A DNA stretch of 64,000 nucleotides from Pilosibacter fragilis (GTDB taxonomy: Bacteria > Bacillota > Clostridia > Lachnospirales > Lachnospiraceae), in assembly GCF_032490495.1 (NCBI RefSeq), contig NZ_JAVYJB010000016.1:1-64000 (forward strand), read 5' to 3'. The position numbers and the translations under genes were made by a program. The notes beneath the pieces are model-generated. The model saw nothing but the letters and a program-made list of their open reading frames with translations. It searched no databases and was not told the origin of the DNA. This document shows, piece by piece, positions 25,761-32,981 of the stretch. Every line of letters starts with the position of its first letter. The stretch's first letter is position 1.

Positions 25761-26396
25761 CTACCCTTCCTCTTCCTTTTCCTCTTGTTCTCCAATATTT
25801 TTTTTCACAAGTTCTATTCCTTTATAAATATTATAAACATTGAACATTTGATACAAATTAACTGCAAAATTTTTTATTTCATAAAAAAGCAAGAAACAGA
25901 ACCCAAAATATATGAGCATGAGAATAAATGCAACCGAATTTGCTCTTACTAAATTATCTAATATACAAAATTCATTCGGAATTGCCGGCATAATAATCAA
26001 CAATACAATGTTCATCATAATTTCTATCAAGAAAAGAATTATCAAATGCAGAAAAGACTTATTGCTTACATTCAGCAGATTCTTTTCACTTAATAACAAC
26101 GCCCATATTACTGTATCTGTCATTAGCGCTTGAAAGATCGAATATGTTCCAAATACAATTGCAATCAACGCTAAAGAAGTATTATTAATTACATCTACTG
26201 CATTAGTAAACAATTCTACGGTATCACTCTTATATACTATAACATATGCTGCTATAGCTGCAAGCGTGATAGAAACCACATATTGAACCATACTTTTTTT
26301 ATTCAATTTTATCTCTGACATTGATTGAATCAATAATCTGTCTAATTTTCTGTTTGATCCAATCTCTTTTAGGTTTTCAATGGCCTTCTCATACAT
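25761..26396 (-). CDS. Four-helix membrane protein of an accessory (defence-like) operon
   Basis: 211 aa, AT-rich unlike the surrounding virion genes. Four hydrophobic segments (about residues 38-55, 72-92, 118-138, 150-170) with a charged C-terminus ending KKNIGEQEEKEEEG. Six bases after its partner gene and followed by a terminator. Two-gene units of a multi-helix membrane protein plus a soluble protein of about 315 aa recall lambda RexA/RexB and Kiwa KwaA/KwaB, but no sequence match is claimed. Confidence 0.65.
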   Translation of the reverse strand: MYEKAIENLKEIGSNRKLDRLLIQSMSEIKLNKKSMVQYVVSITLAAIAAYVIVYKSDTVELFTNAVDVINNTSLALIAIVFGTYSIFQALMTDTVIWALLLSEKNLLNVSNKSFLHLIILFLIEIMMNIVLLIIMPAIPNEFCILDNLVRANSVAFILMLIYFGFCFLLFYEIKNFAVNLYQMFNVYNIYKGIELVKKNIGEQEEKEEEG

Positions 26397-26402
26397 TAAC
26401 TA

Positions 26403-27347
26403 TCACCAATTCTTTTTCTTCCTATATTCATCATATAAAATAATATTATTCGGGCTTTCCACATTCAATGATTTAAAGCTCTTTTTATATGACATTATTT
26501 CATCGAATGCTTCATCTAATTCACCCGAGACCTCAATGTCATTTACACTAGAAATTTCATTATCTTTAATGGTTCCAGTTCGTTTACTACTCCCCTTCTC
26601 GGAATCATCTTTATATTTCACTTTCATTTTTGTCTTTACTAGGCCCTCTGTTTTTTCTATAACATCTGCAACCCCATCTTTTGACTGCGGTGAGGGAAAA
26701 ACCATTCTTCCGCCTTTACTTCTAATTACCTTTCTTATCGCTTCATCAATTCCACCAAAAATAGGATCATAATCCCACTCAGAATTCAACGGATAGAATC
26801 GGAACGATAATTCTGTTATTTTCTCAACATCTTCTAATACTTTTTTTACACTTTCAGAAGTTTTTATTCCTGTAGCCGTCACTTTAGCGTAGGGTAATAA
26901 TTCCATATTCATTTCTTTTCGTTCTTTATTTATCCTAAGTGCATATTCTCCTAATATATATTTAAAAGACGTCTTGAAGCTCCTGATATCTGGACTTCCA
27001 CTCTGATTTTTTACTATAACCATTCTATGATTTTTCAAAAAAATCATAAATATTGAATAAGGGGATGACGGAAAATGTTTATCAGTTTTTCTCAACCCTG
27101 CTTCCGTATACTCAGACATAACATCCAGTATAGTATCTTTTATAATAATCCCCTTTAAAACTAATTCTCCGTTCATTTCTACAATCTGACAATCTTCAAA
27201 CAAAAATCTCGTATTTTCGGATGCCGGTCGAATTATACCACTTTGCAACGCAGGTAAAACGATGTCATCCATTCTTTTTAATAATGGTTCCTCCTCTTTT
27301 CCGAAAACTACATTCAAATCTGCTATTGTCATTTGTTTCTCTGCCAT
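26403..27347 (-). CDS. Soluble partner protein of the accessory operon, 314 aa
   Basis: ATG 27347 follows GGAGAG; the longer frame upstream crosses the promoter. AT-rich. The product has a beta-rich first half (FLFEDCQIVEMNGELVLKGI, SIFMIFLKNHRMVIVKN) and a basic second half with IRKVIRSKGGRMVFPSPQ. No family recognised. Own promoter, terminator and base composition mark it as a moron transferred separately, possibly for superinfection exclusion. Confidence 0.6.
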   Translation of the reverse strand: MAEKQMTIADLNVVFGKEEEPLLKRMDDIVLPALQSGIIRPASENTRFLFEDCQIVEMNGELVLKGIIIKDTILDVMSEYTEAGLRKTDKHFPSSPYSIFMIFLKNHRMVIVKNQSGSPDIRSFKTSFKYILGEYALRINKERKEMNMELLPYAKVTATGIKTSESVKKVLEDVEKITELSFRFYPLNSEWDYDPIFGGIDEAIRKVIRSKGGRMVFPSPQSKDGVADVIEKTEGLVKTKMKVKYKDDSEKGSSKRTGTIKDNEISSVNDIEVSGELDEAFDEIMSYKKSFKSLNVESPNNIILYDEYRKKKNW

Positions 27348-27377
27348 ATCGCACTCTCCAATCCGACATTTTTTTAC

Positions 27378-27383
27378 ATTATA
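27378..27383 (-). promoter_or_regulatory. Promoter (-10) of the accessory operon
   Basis: TGG-TATAAT on the minus strand is an extended -10, 31 bp upstream of ATG 27347; the -35 is weak. It allows expression in the lysogen independent of late genes. Confidence 0.55.
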
Positions 27384-27520
27384 CCACATGTCGTACTGAA
27401 AATGCCATAACTAGTAGCTAACTACCATATGTTTATCTGTGTTTGCATTACAGAACATTCGTTCGTTTATGGCAAGCGTAATCATCACCAAAATTTCATG
27501 CTCTTTTTCTACATGCAAAA

Positions 27521-27543
27521 AGGCACCCTTTTTCAAGGATGCC
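27521..27543 (-). terminator. Terminator of the tRNA-like RNA block
   Basis: On the minus strand GGCATCC-loop-GGGTGCC followed by TTTTTGC. It ends transcription that enters from the promoter at 27927-27932. Confidence 0.65.
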
Positions 27544-27678
27544 CTGCATACCTGGAATGTCTGGGTGGAGAATCCCGAAACCAGGTATTTCAGATGTACT
27601 GGATCGCTCCAGTATATGATATATCCGCTATCTGATATCACGGATTCAGGCATATCGCCTAAAAGGCAATCGCCAATA

Positions 27679-27752
27679 TTGCGGAGACTGGATTTGAACC
27701 AGTGACCTTCAGGAATCGAACCCGACGAGCTTCCAGACTGCTCTACTCCGCG
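27679..27752 (-). tRNA. Atypical tRNA-like gene, initiator body with altered anticodon arm
   Basis: A 74-nt cloverleaf: acceptor CGCGGAG/CTCCGCA with a C1-A72 mismatch typical of bacterial initiator tRNA, D stem GAGC/GCTC, T arm ACTGG-TTCAAAT-CCAGT. The anticodon stem TCGGG/CCTGA closes a loop TTCGATT, giving anticodon CGA and U at 37 rather than CAU. The arm resembles a T-arm sequence. No CCA encoded. May be a degenerate or repurposed tRNA. Confidence 0.5.
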
Positions 27753-27754
27753 AA

Positions 27755-27827
27755 CCAGGACGGAAGGACTTGCACCCTCGACACGCTGATTAAGTATCAG
27801 CTGCTCTGCTTACTGAGCTACGCCCTG
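27755..27827 (-). tRNA. Atypical tRNA-like gene, Lys(CUU)-like
   Basis: A 73-nt cloverleaf with acceptor CAGGGCG/CGTCCTG, D stem GCTC/GAGC, anticodon stem GCTGA/TCAGC and loop TACTTAA (CUU anticodon but A instead of U at 33), T stem GAGGG/CCTTC with loop TGCAAGT (G instead of U at 55). Only 2 bp from the next cloverleaf; no CCA. The changes at two universally conserved loop positions argue against a normal tRNA. Confidence 0.5.
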
Positions 27828-27926
27828 ATAATTGGCGACCGCTCTGCCTAACGGCCGCCCACGTATACCTTCACTTGAGGAGGATGTAGGAAGCCGCCGG
27901 GCTGTATGCCTTTGGCTTCAGGTTAC

Positions 27927-27971
27927 ACTATAACATTTTGAGTCGGGACATTTGGGACATTCGGGACAAAC
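27927..27971 (-). promoter_or_regulatory. Candidate late promoter with three 9-bp activator repeats
   Basis: On the plus strand GGGACA recurs at 27945, 27954 and 27963 with 9-bp period; read on the minus strand these TGTCCC repeats cover the -35 region of a promoter with -10 TATAGT (27932-27927). The repeats lie directly after the gene for a sigma-like regulator, which may bind them to switch on late genes. Confidence 0.5.
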
Positions 27972-27973
27972 TT

Positions 27974-28399
27974 TTATTTTTCATCCATAAATCTCTGATA
28001 TTCTTTCTTTACACTGTCCGCTGTTGCTCGTCTCCCCATCTTAATCGCCACTTCTCCCCATGGCAGCTCCTCAAAGATGCGATACCGGATGATCCGCTGC
28101 ATCCTCTGCGGGATCGTAAGCATCCAGGCATCCACCTCACGCTTGATCCGCTCCGCGTTCTGGATTCTGGTCTTCAAGATCTCCTCTCTGCGGTCCAGTT
28201 CGTCCGGATCTTTCACAATCGGATAAGCCAGACCTTCGATGTGGTAGCTTTTCTTCGTATACGGAAACTCATGAGCAGAGCCGGTCACCCGGTCCTGCTC
28301 AATCCGCTTTCTGTTCTTTTTAAGCTTCCGGATGTCTTCCTTCGCTTCCTTCACCAGCTCACAGGCATCTATGTACTGTTTCAGAATCTCCTTGTCCAT
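27974..28399 (-). CDS. Sigma-like late transcription regulator (ArpU/DUF1492-like)
   Basis: 141 aa from ATG 28399 with GGAGGTGATTCC upstream; the longer frame to 28495 is shadow. Long basic coiled region (EDIRKLKKNRKRIEQDR) and a C-terminal helix-turn-helix like sigma region 4 (IPQRMQRIIRYRIFEELPWG, then IKMGRRATADSVKKEYQRF). Such proteins activate late operons in Firmicutes phages. It precedes the packaging genes. Confidence 0.75.
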   Translation of the reverse strand: MDKEILKQYIDACELVKEAKEDIRKLKKNRKRIEQDRVTGSAHEFPYTKKSYHIEGLAYPIVKDPDELDRREEILKTRIQNAERIKREVDAWMLTIPQRMQRIIRYRIFEELPWGEVAIKMGRRATADSVKKEYQRFMDEK

Positions 28400-28577
28400 T
28401 GGAATCACCTCCTCGCCATCTCGGATCCGGGCAAAGGCTTGTCCCCATGTACGCTGGGTGCGCTGCCGACCAGCTATGTCTGCCCTTATCCTCACTCATA
28501 GCCGCATACTCTGTCTCTTGGTTTTTCTTTTTCAACGCCTTCGCAACTTTTTCATCCCACTGGGTTCTCATACTCAT
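28359..28577 (-). CDS. Small phage protein, 72 aa
   Basis: GAGGTGAA precedes ATGAGTATG at 28577/28571. Basic start (MRTQWDEKVAKALKKKNQE). Overlaps the 3' end of its upstream gene by 4 bp and the start of the late regulator by 41 bp. Unknown function. Confidence 0.5.
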   Translation of the reverse strand: MSMRTQWDEKVAKALKKKNQETEYAAMSEDKGRHSWSAAHPAYMGTSLCPDPRWRGGDSNGQGDSETVHRCL

Positions 28578-29026
28578 TTCACCTCATACTTCACACCATA
28601 CAGTTCATATGTTTCATCCCGGTATTTCCGGATATCTGCATTCTCGTCCCCGCAGATCCGATTCACCTCCGCCACGACCGCCTCAGAGAACTGAAGGAGC
28701 TTTGACCGGTGATCATTCTCATCCCTAACACCTTTCCAGTGAAACTTCTCACACAGGATCCGTGCCGGTACTGACATCAGAAGCGCCAGAACTTTCTCGA
28801 TCCGTTCTTGCTCATTCTCTCCGGACATCTCCTGTTCTCGCTGTTTCCATTCTTCTTGGATGTGTTCATCAATCTCCTTCGCGATCTCCTCTTTCATTTT
28901 TTCCTTGGCATCCAGAACCGCCTGACGCTTCATGGCTTCGATCTGCTCCAGCGTGAACTGGTATGTAGTCCTGCTGACTGACTCCCGTTCCATCCGCCGT
29001 CTCTCCGCTCTGGTCATCATCACCAC
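28574..29026 (-). CDS. Phage protein with coiled coil, 150 aa
   Basis: Start ATG 29026 or 29017 (MTRAERRRMERE). Long charged helices (QEEWKQREQEMSGENEQERI) then a C-terminal EAVVAEVNRICGDENADIRK segment. Overlaps the upstream gene. Resembles small proteins often found before late regulators; role unknown. Confidence 0.6.
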   Translation of the reverse strand: MVMMTRAERRRMERESVSRTTYQFTLEQIEAMKRQAVLDAKEKMKEEIAKEIDEHIQEEWKQREQEMSGENEQERIEKVLALLMSVPARILCEKFHWKGVRDENDHRSKLLQFSEAVVAEVNRICGDENADIRKYRDETYELYGVKYEVK

Positions 29027-29211
29027 CGCCGCCCTTTCTTATCGACCAAAGTCACTTTTCCGAGGACCCGCACATGACAGATCACACTCAGCGCCTTTAT
29101 CATCTTGCGGAACATTATGATCTCCTCCGGCGGCCGATCTGCTGCCTTGATTGCTCTGGCCGCCGTTGGATCCGGATAACCCTCTGCATTTCTATCTTTC
29201 ATCCTCATCAT
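29020..29211 (-). CDS. Small phage protein, 63 aa
   Basis: Reads MKDRNAEGYPDPTAARAIKA and ends VTLVDKKGRRW, a compact sequence seen in Clostridial prophages. Overlaps the next gene by a few bases. Function unknown. Confidence 0.6.
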   Translation of the reverse strand: MMRMKDRNAEGYPDPTAARAIKAADRPPEEIIMFRKMIKALSVICHVRVLGKVTLVDKKGRRW

Positions 29212-29225
29212 TCCTTCTCATAATT

Positions 29226-29513
29226 TCAGTTTTCCATATCAAGCTCTTCGCAAATTTCCTCGTAATACCTCTTTTCATCCGCAAAATGATCGTACACCAT
29301 TTCCTCTACCATCATTTTGGCATCATGCTCACACATTTCCTTGCCGGTCAGCAAGTCCCCGTATGTATCGAGCACATTCGATGTTGTAAACCAATCTCCC
29401 TCTGAATCTCTAAACAACGCCACTATGACTTTGGGATCATCTCCATGATGCCCGAACACAAGCGTGTGAACCACTGCGCCGGATGGTTCTTTGTTCTCTA
29501 CCCACTTTTTCAT
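29226..29513 (-). CDS. Small acidic phage protein, 95 aa
   Basis: ATG 29513 follows a TTTGGAGG cassette shared with three neighbours (29519-29532). Acidic; sequence VVALFRDSEGDWFTTSNVLD-like with C-terminal helix KRYYEEICEELDMEN. Unknown function. Confidence 0.55.
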   Translation of the reverse strand: MKKWVENKEPSGAVVHTLVFGHHGDDPKVIVALFRDSEGDWFTTSNVLDTYGDLLTGKEMCEHDAKMMVEEMVYDHFADEKRYYEEICEELDMEN

Positions 29514-29528
29514 AGTATCCTCCAAATC

Positions 29529-29684
29529 TTAATTTACCGCCTTATAAATAAATGGCAAAAACAGAAACCACATAATATTATCTACTGTTCTCGGCTGGAT
29601 TTCGCCGTACAGTAACAGCTCTAATCCCATCCAGATCAAAGCCAACACTGTCCACACATATACAGCTTTTAATGTTCTATCCAT
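29529..29684 (-). CDS. Small membrane protein, 51 aa
   Basis: ATG 29684 with GGAGAAAGG upstream; stop TAA 29531-29529 lies within the repeated stop-SD cassette. Two hydrophobic helices (YVWTVLALIWMGLELLLYG and NIMWFLFLPFIY). Too short for usual gene lists. Unknown function. Confidence 0.6.
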   Translation of the reverse strand: MDRTLKAVYVWTVLALIWMGLELLLYGEIQPRTVDNIMWFLFLPFIYKAVN

Positions 29685-29704
29685 TAACCTTTCTCCATCA
29701 AATC

Positions 29705-29896
29705 TTAATTTGATACAGATTCATATGATTCTTTTAAATTTTCATAATCACACGACTCCATAATTTTTGCCATCACCGCAACGGCCATTGTGTTTATTTC
29801 GTGCATGGTTTTTCCCAACTTGACACCTTGCGGCATCACTGCGCTGTTACGAATTACTGCAAATAGCGCCAACTTATATTTTTCTTCTTGTGACAT
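29705..29896 (-). CDS. Small phage protein, 63 aa
   Basis: ATG 29896 five bases after the TTTGGAGG cassette at 29902-29915. Helical, ALFAVIRNSAVMPQGVKLGK then EINTMAVAVMAKIMESCDY. Unknown function. Confidence 0.55.
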   Translation of the reverse strand: MSQEEKYKLALFAVIRNSAVMPQGVKLGKTMHEINTMAVAVMAKIMESCDYENLKESYESVSN

Positions 29897-29911
29897 CTCA
29901 TCCTCCAAATC

Positions 29912-30145
29912 TTAGTCTAATATATCATCAAGGGTTTTTAGCCCTAGCTGCATCTTATTCCAATGCGCCAAGGCAAGATACTGCGATTTAAAATCGAGAC
30001 ATCCGCCTCGTCCGCAATTAGGGCAGAAAACACTCCATTCTTGTCCCTTTGTTACTTTGAGTTGCGGCATCCCGTAATATACGCTATCTGCTGCTGTCGG
30101 CTCATGGTCTATGCACACGCACGTCTCTATATGGTCTACCTTCAT
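29912..30145 (-). CDS. Lar-like zinc-ribbon protein, 77 aa
   Basis: AGAGGTGATGACAA precedes ATG 30145. Contains CVCIDH near the N-terminus, CPNCGRGGC and a C-terminal YLALAHWNKMQ; the Cys pairs plus ALAHWN resemble restriction-alleviation (Lar) type small phage proteins. Function inferred. Confidence 0.55.
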   Translation of the reverse strand: MKVDHIETCVCIDHEPTAADSVYYGMPQLKVTKGQEWSVFCPNCGRGGCLDFKSQYLALAHWNKMQLGLKTLDDILD

Positions 30146-30165
30146 TTGTCATCACCTCTCAAGTC

Positions 30166-30426
30166 CTACTCTTCTTGATAGATTGCCTGCCCGCACATCG
30201 GGCAGAAGTGATAGCATATCTTCTTAAAATCTCCATTAAGGTTTTCTGCACCACATGCCGGGCAAACATATTCATCGACATGTATCTCATTTACCTTCAT
30301 AGGGATCTGTTTGGACAGTGCGTTTAGTATCAAATGCGTTTCCTTTTTATCGATTGTAACTGTACAATCAATTTCTGCTTTTCTGCATGATCTTATATAG
30401 CGTACAACTCTGTAAATTTCGTCCAC
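30166..30426 (-). CDS. Zinc-ribbon phage protein, about 86 aa
   Basis: GTG 30426 lies eight bases after the repeated TTTGGAGG (30435-30448); an in-frame TTG within the SD is less likely. C-terminal ribbon CPACGAEN...CYHFCPMCGQ with four cysteines. Unknown role. Confidence 0.55.
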   Translation of the reverse strand: MDEIYRVVRYIRSCRKAEIDCTVTIDKKETHLILNALSKQIPMKVNEIHVDEYVCPACGAENLNGDFKKICYHFCPMCGQAIYQEE

Positions 30427-30444
30427 AATCTCTGCCTCCAAATC

Positions 30445-30909
30445 TTAATTTTCTTCCATCTCTGCCCTGTATGGTTTCGGCAATGGCATCCATGCATTCA
30501 CAAACATATACTGGCTAACAAGTGATTCTGTCTCATCACCAATAAAAAATGCTCCGCCCTCTTCGTCCTCGTCATATCTTCCAATGGCTGGGACTGAGAA
30601 GTCGGGAAACGAGAGCAGCACATAATCACCAGGTTCCGGAAACCTCTCTGTTACCGGGATCCACCTGTGCTTCTCCCTCTCTTCCTGCAATTCCGCAATC
30701 GCCCTGTATGTCTGGCTCTTCTCAAAATCATTGACGCTTTCCACTTCTTCCGGACTTAATCCTGTATCTTCATAATCTTTCAACTTCCAGAGCGCCCCGT
30801 AGAGCTTTTCCCAGACTTTTTCTGTAAGCACTACGCCGGGCTTCAAGTCGGACCACGGGACGTCCCGCAGGCACCAATGACCACTATCTTTCTTTTCCGT
30901 CAGTCTCAC
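30445..30909 (-). CDS. DUF551 phage protein, 154 aa
   Basis: C-terminal WIPVTERFPEPGDYVLLSF and NAWMPLPKPY are the DUF551 pattern common in phage early regions. N-terminal half has EDTGLSPEEVE, also typical of these proteins. No known activity. Confidence 0.75.
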   Translation of the reverse strand: MRLTEKKDSGHWCLRDVPWSDLKPGVVLTEKVWEKLYGALWKLKDYEDTGLSPEEVESVNDFEKSQTYRAIAELQEEREKHRWIPVTERFPEPGDYVLLSFPDFSVPAIGRYDEDEEGGAFFIGDETESLVSQYMFVNAWMPLPKPYRAEMEEN

Positions 30910-31120
30910 CGCTTATTCCTCCCAGCTGTTCTTTCAGACCTTTCAGTTCGCAAGCTCCCGTGCCGTAAATGCTTACGTTTGCCCAACTGCATCTATCGCA
31001 ATCATAGTCCTCGCCACGTTTCATCATCTTCTGGCACTCCGCATAATCCCTCTCCATCTCCTCCGACACATGGATCCGGATTTCTACATGCGGTGCCGGA
31101 AATAACTTAATCTTCTTCAT
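30884..31120 (-). CDS. Small Cys-containing phage protein, 78 aa
   Basis: ATG 31120 six bases after AAGGAGG. Contains DYDCDRCSWANVSIYGTGAC, possible metal binding. Overlaps neighbours on both sides. Unknown function. Confidence 0.5.
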   Translation of the reverse strand: MKKIKLFPAPHVEIRIHVSEEMERDYAECQKMMKRGEDYDCDRCSWANVSIYGTGACELKGLKEQLGGISGETDGKER

Positions 31121-31421
31121 CGCCATCCTCCTTATCCCCACCTGCTATCTCCAACCATGACACACTTTCACATACGCCACTCTGTAGTCTCACATGGGCG
31201 AAATTGCTGAAGATTCCAATCACAGTTCCTTCCCGCAACACACCGGTCTTGCCATTTCCAGAGGTCTTGTGATTGCCCTTTTGTGTCTGGACCATGATGA
31301 TATCACCAATCTTTATCTGCCCGCGGATACTTGCGATCTGCTGCGGCTTGATCGCTTCCTGCATATACCGGGCGCAGACCTCCGTCCGGCTAAGTTCTGT
31401 GCTACGTTTTCTTGCTGGCAC
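31107..31421 (-). CDS. Hypothetical phage protein, 104 aa
   Basis: Basic N-terminal half with ELSRTEVCARYMQEAIKPQQ and a beta-rich second half (VLREGTVIGIFSNFAHVRLQ), perhaps SH3-like. Overlaps adjacent genes by 14-20 bp. Confidence 0.55.
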   Translation of the reverse strand: MPARKRSTELSRTEVCARYMQEAIKPQQIASIRGQIKIGDIIMVQTQKGNHKTSGNGKTGVLREGTVIGIFSNFAHVRLQSGVCESVSWLEIAGGDKEDGDEED

Positions 31422-31728
31422 GATTTCTCCACCTCTCTATCTTTTCCTCGTATGTGCCTTTGCCATGCTTCAGGCCGCCCAGGACCATCTTCCGGATACA
31501 ATCCCAACGCATACAAAGTTCAGGTGTCCAAATGCCCTCATCACCTTCTTCATACAAGTCCACTTTCCATATGCTGTCACGGATCGTCCCTCTCTGCCAG
31601 TATTTATTGACCTGTTGAGACGGGATTCCTGTAAAGCGGTATACCTCACCGGCTGTTAGATCCGCGCATATGATCTCTCCAGTTTGAATATCTCTCAAGG
31701 TGTACCTGTGTTTTCCACTCTTCTCCAT
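31402..31728 (-). CDS. Hypothetical phage protein, 108 aa
   Basis: Starts 1 bp after the large replication-region gene. TAGEVYRFTGIPSQQVNKYW suggests a small DNA-binding helix-turn-helix; the C-terminus is basic. Unknown function. Confidence 0.55.
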   Translation of the reverse strand: MEKSGKHRYTLRDIQTGEIICADLTAGEVYRFTGIPSQQVNKYWQRGTIRDSIWKVDLYEEGDEGIWTPELCMRWDCIRKMVLGGLKHGKGTYEEKIERWRNRASKKT

Positions 31729-31729
31729 A

Positions 31730-32977
31730 TCAGCTTCCCGCCTTCATCAACAGCTCATAGGCCCGGAGCATCATTCTGTGTTTTGTATAATACTGCGGCT
31801 GAGACTTGATCCAATATTCTTTCATGATATACAGTTTCTGCTGTACTTCCCTGATCATGCCGTCTAATATCTCCTGATCATACTCAATCAGTTGTTTCTC
31901 AGGTTCTTCATTCGCATTATGTATTTTCTCGATCTCGACATTGGTGCATTCCTCCTGCTGCTTTTCGGCAGCGGCTTCACCACCATTTGGCAGCGCCGTC
32001 GGCTCTTTCTGTTGCGACGTCGCAACACATTTTTTCGAGATCTGGCAGGCATACGCACACGGGTTTGCGCACTGCTGGCAGCATGGGACCGGCTCACCGG
32101 TTCCTACTTTACGTTCCGCAAGGTCCAGATTCACAAACTGGCAGCTCTCTCCGATTTCCTGCCTCAGAGTCTCCACCATTCCGGATCCGACCATTGCACA
32201 CGGAAGCGGATTTCCCATTGTGGCCTCCACACAGTAACAATATTCCTGCCGGATTCCACACTCCATATGGCAGTTAAAACAGCTGTATCCCCGGCCATCA
32301 CCTTTACAGCCCGGAGTAGATATGAGGCTGTCCGGCGGATAAACTGTTTTCGGCAGTCCATACGCGGATATCACTTCTTCCGGCTCCCCGATCAGGTCCT
32401 CTGCACTGACCGTAAATGCCGTGGTTGAGGTCACCGCTTCTGTCGGTGCTGAATTCTCCGCTGCTGAAGCTCCCGTTTCTGCTTCACCCAGCTCCGGAAA
32501 ATCTGACAGACTTAGCTGCCCCGGGATCTCAAAGTATGGGATCTCCTTTGGCCTTCGGAGATCACGGATCTCACGCACTGTCATGTCCGGTGTCACCGCG
32601 CTCATCTGCTCTGCATCCAGGGACAACATCTCCTGCAGCTGTGCCTTGCTGTATTCCCGAAACTCTTCCGCAAGGATCGGGCTGTTGCCACCTACGGAAA
32701 ACTTGTCATTCCGGGTCATGTATCGGCTGGCCGTCGATTTGCTAAAACCGAACCGATCCGCTGCATAATCCCACACATTCTCATATCCGGCTTCGCGATA
32801 CAGTTCTTTATCCCGGATCACCTTGAGGTAATGCCCCACGGCGATCACGCTGCGGGCCGCATCCTTCAGACTGGCGCGAATGCTGGTCCCCGCCTCTTCA
32901 AGACTCACGTCCAGAAAATAACTTTTCCCCGAAAGATCCATTTCTTCCGGTCTTCTTGTGTTCTCTACATCCTCCAT
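31730..32977 (-). CDS. Cys-rich phage protein with ParB/replication-like N-terminus, 415 aa
   Basis: ATG 32977 follows AGGAGTG; 49 further residues upstream in frame are shadow. Residues 1-140 (VIAVGHYLKVIRDKELYREA, YAADRFGFSKSTASRYM) contain a helix-turn-helix as in replication or partition proteins. The middle has about 15 cysteines (CKGDGRGYSCFNCHMECG, CCQQCANPCAYACQISKKC) that could bind metal. Palindrome copy 3 lies within. Helical tail. Role unknown. Confidence 0.6.
   Translation of the reverse strand: MEDVENTRRPEEMDLSGKSYFLDVSLEEAGTSIRASLKDAARSVIAVGHYLKVIRDKELYREAGYENVWDYAADRFGFSKSTASRYMTRNDKFSVGGNSPILAEEFREYSKAQLQEMLSLDAEQMSAVTPDMTVREIRDLRRPKEIPYFEIPGQLSLSDFPELGEAETGASAAENSAPTEAVTSTTAFTVSAEDLIGEPEEVISAYGLPKTVYPPDSLISTPGCKGDGRGYSCFNCHMECGIRQEYCYCVEATMGNPLPCAMVGSGMVETLRQEIGESCQFVNLDLAERKVGTGEPVPCCQQCANPCAYACQISKKCVATSQQKEPTALPNGGEAAAEKQQEECTNVEIEKIHNANEEPEKQLIEYDQEILDGMIREVQQKLYIMKEYWIKSQPQYYTKHRMMLRAYELLMKAGS
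32011..32026. repeat. Palindrome copy 3 (inside a coding region)
   Basis: The 18-bp form TGTTGCGACGTCGCAACA within the Cys-rich gene, encoding part of CVATSQQ. Copy 4 shares the following AGAAAG as well. Confidence 0.75.
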
Positions 32978-32981
32978 CTTC

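Larger units (their letters stand above)
27544..27870 (-). ncRNA. Structured non-coding block with tRNA-like domains
   Basis: No credible gene. On the minus strand it contains a 7-bp hairpin (27862-27833), two cloverleaves (27827-27755 and 27752-27679), then several stems: TACTGGA/TCCAGTA near 27615-27597 and ATACCTGG/CCAGGTAT near 27585-27548. Bounded by a promoter at 27927 and a terminator at 27521. It may be one phage RNA operon or a single structured RNA. Function unknown. Confidence 0.5.

Noticed and set aside
27411..27653. 80-codon minus frame in the RNA block
   Set aside because: No SD, unusual composition, and it overlaps hairpins and a terminator better explained as non-coding RNA.
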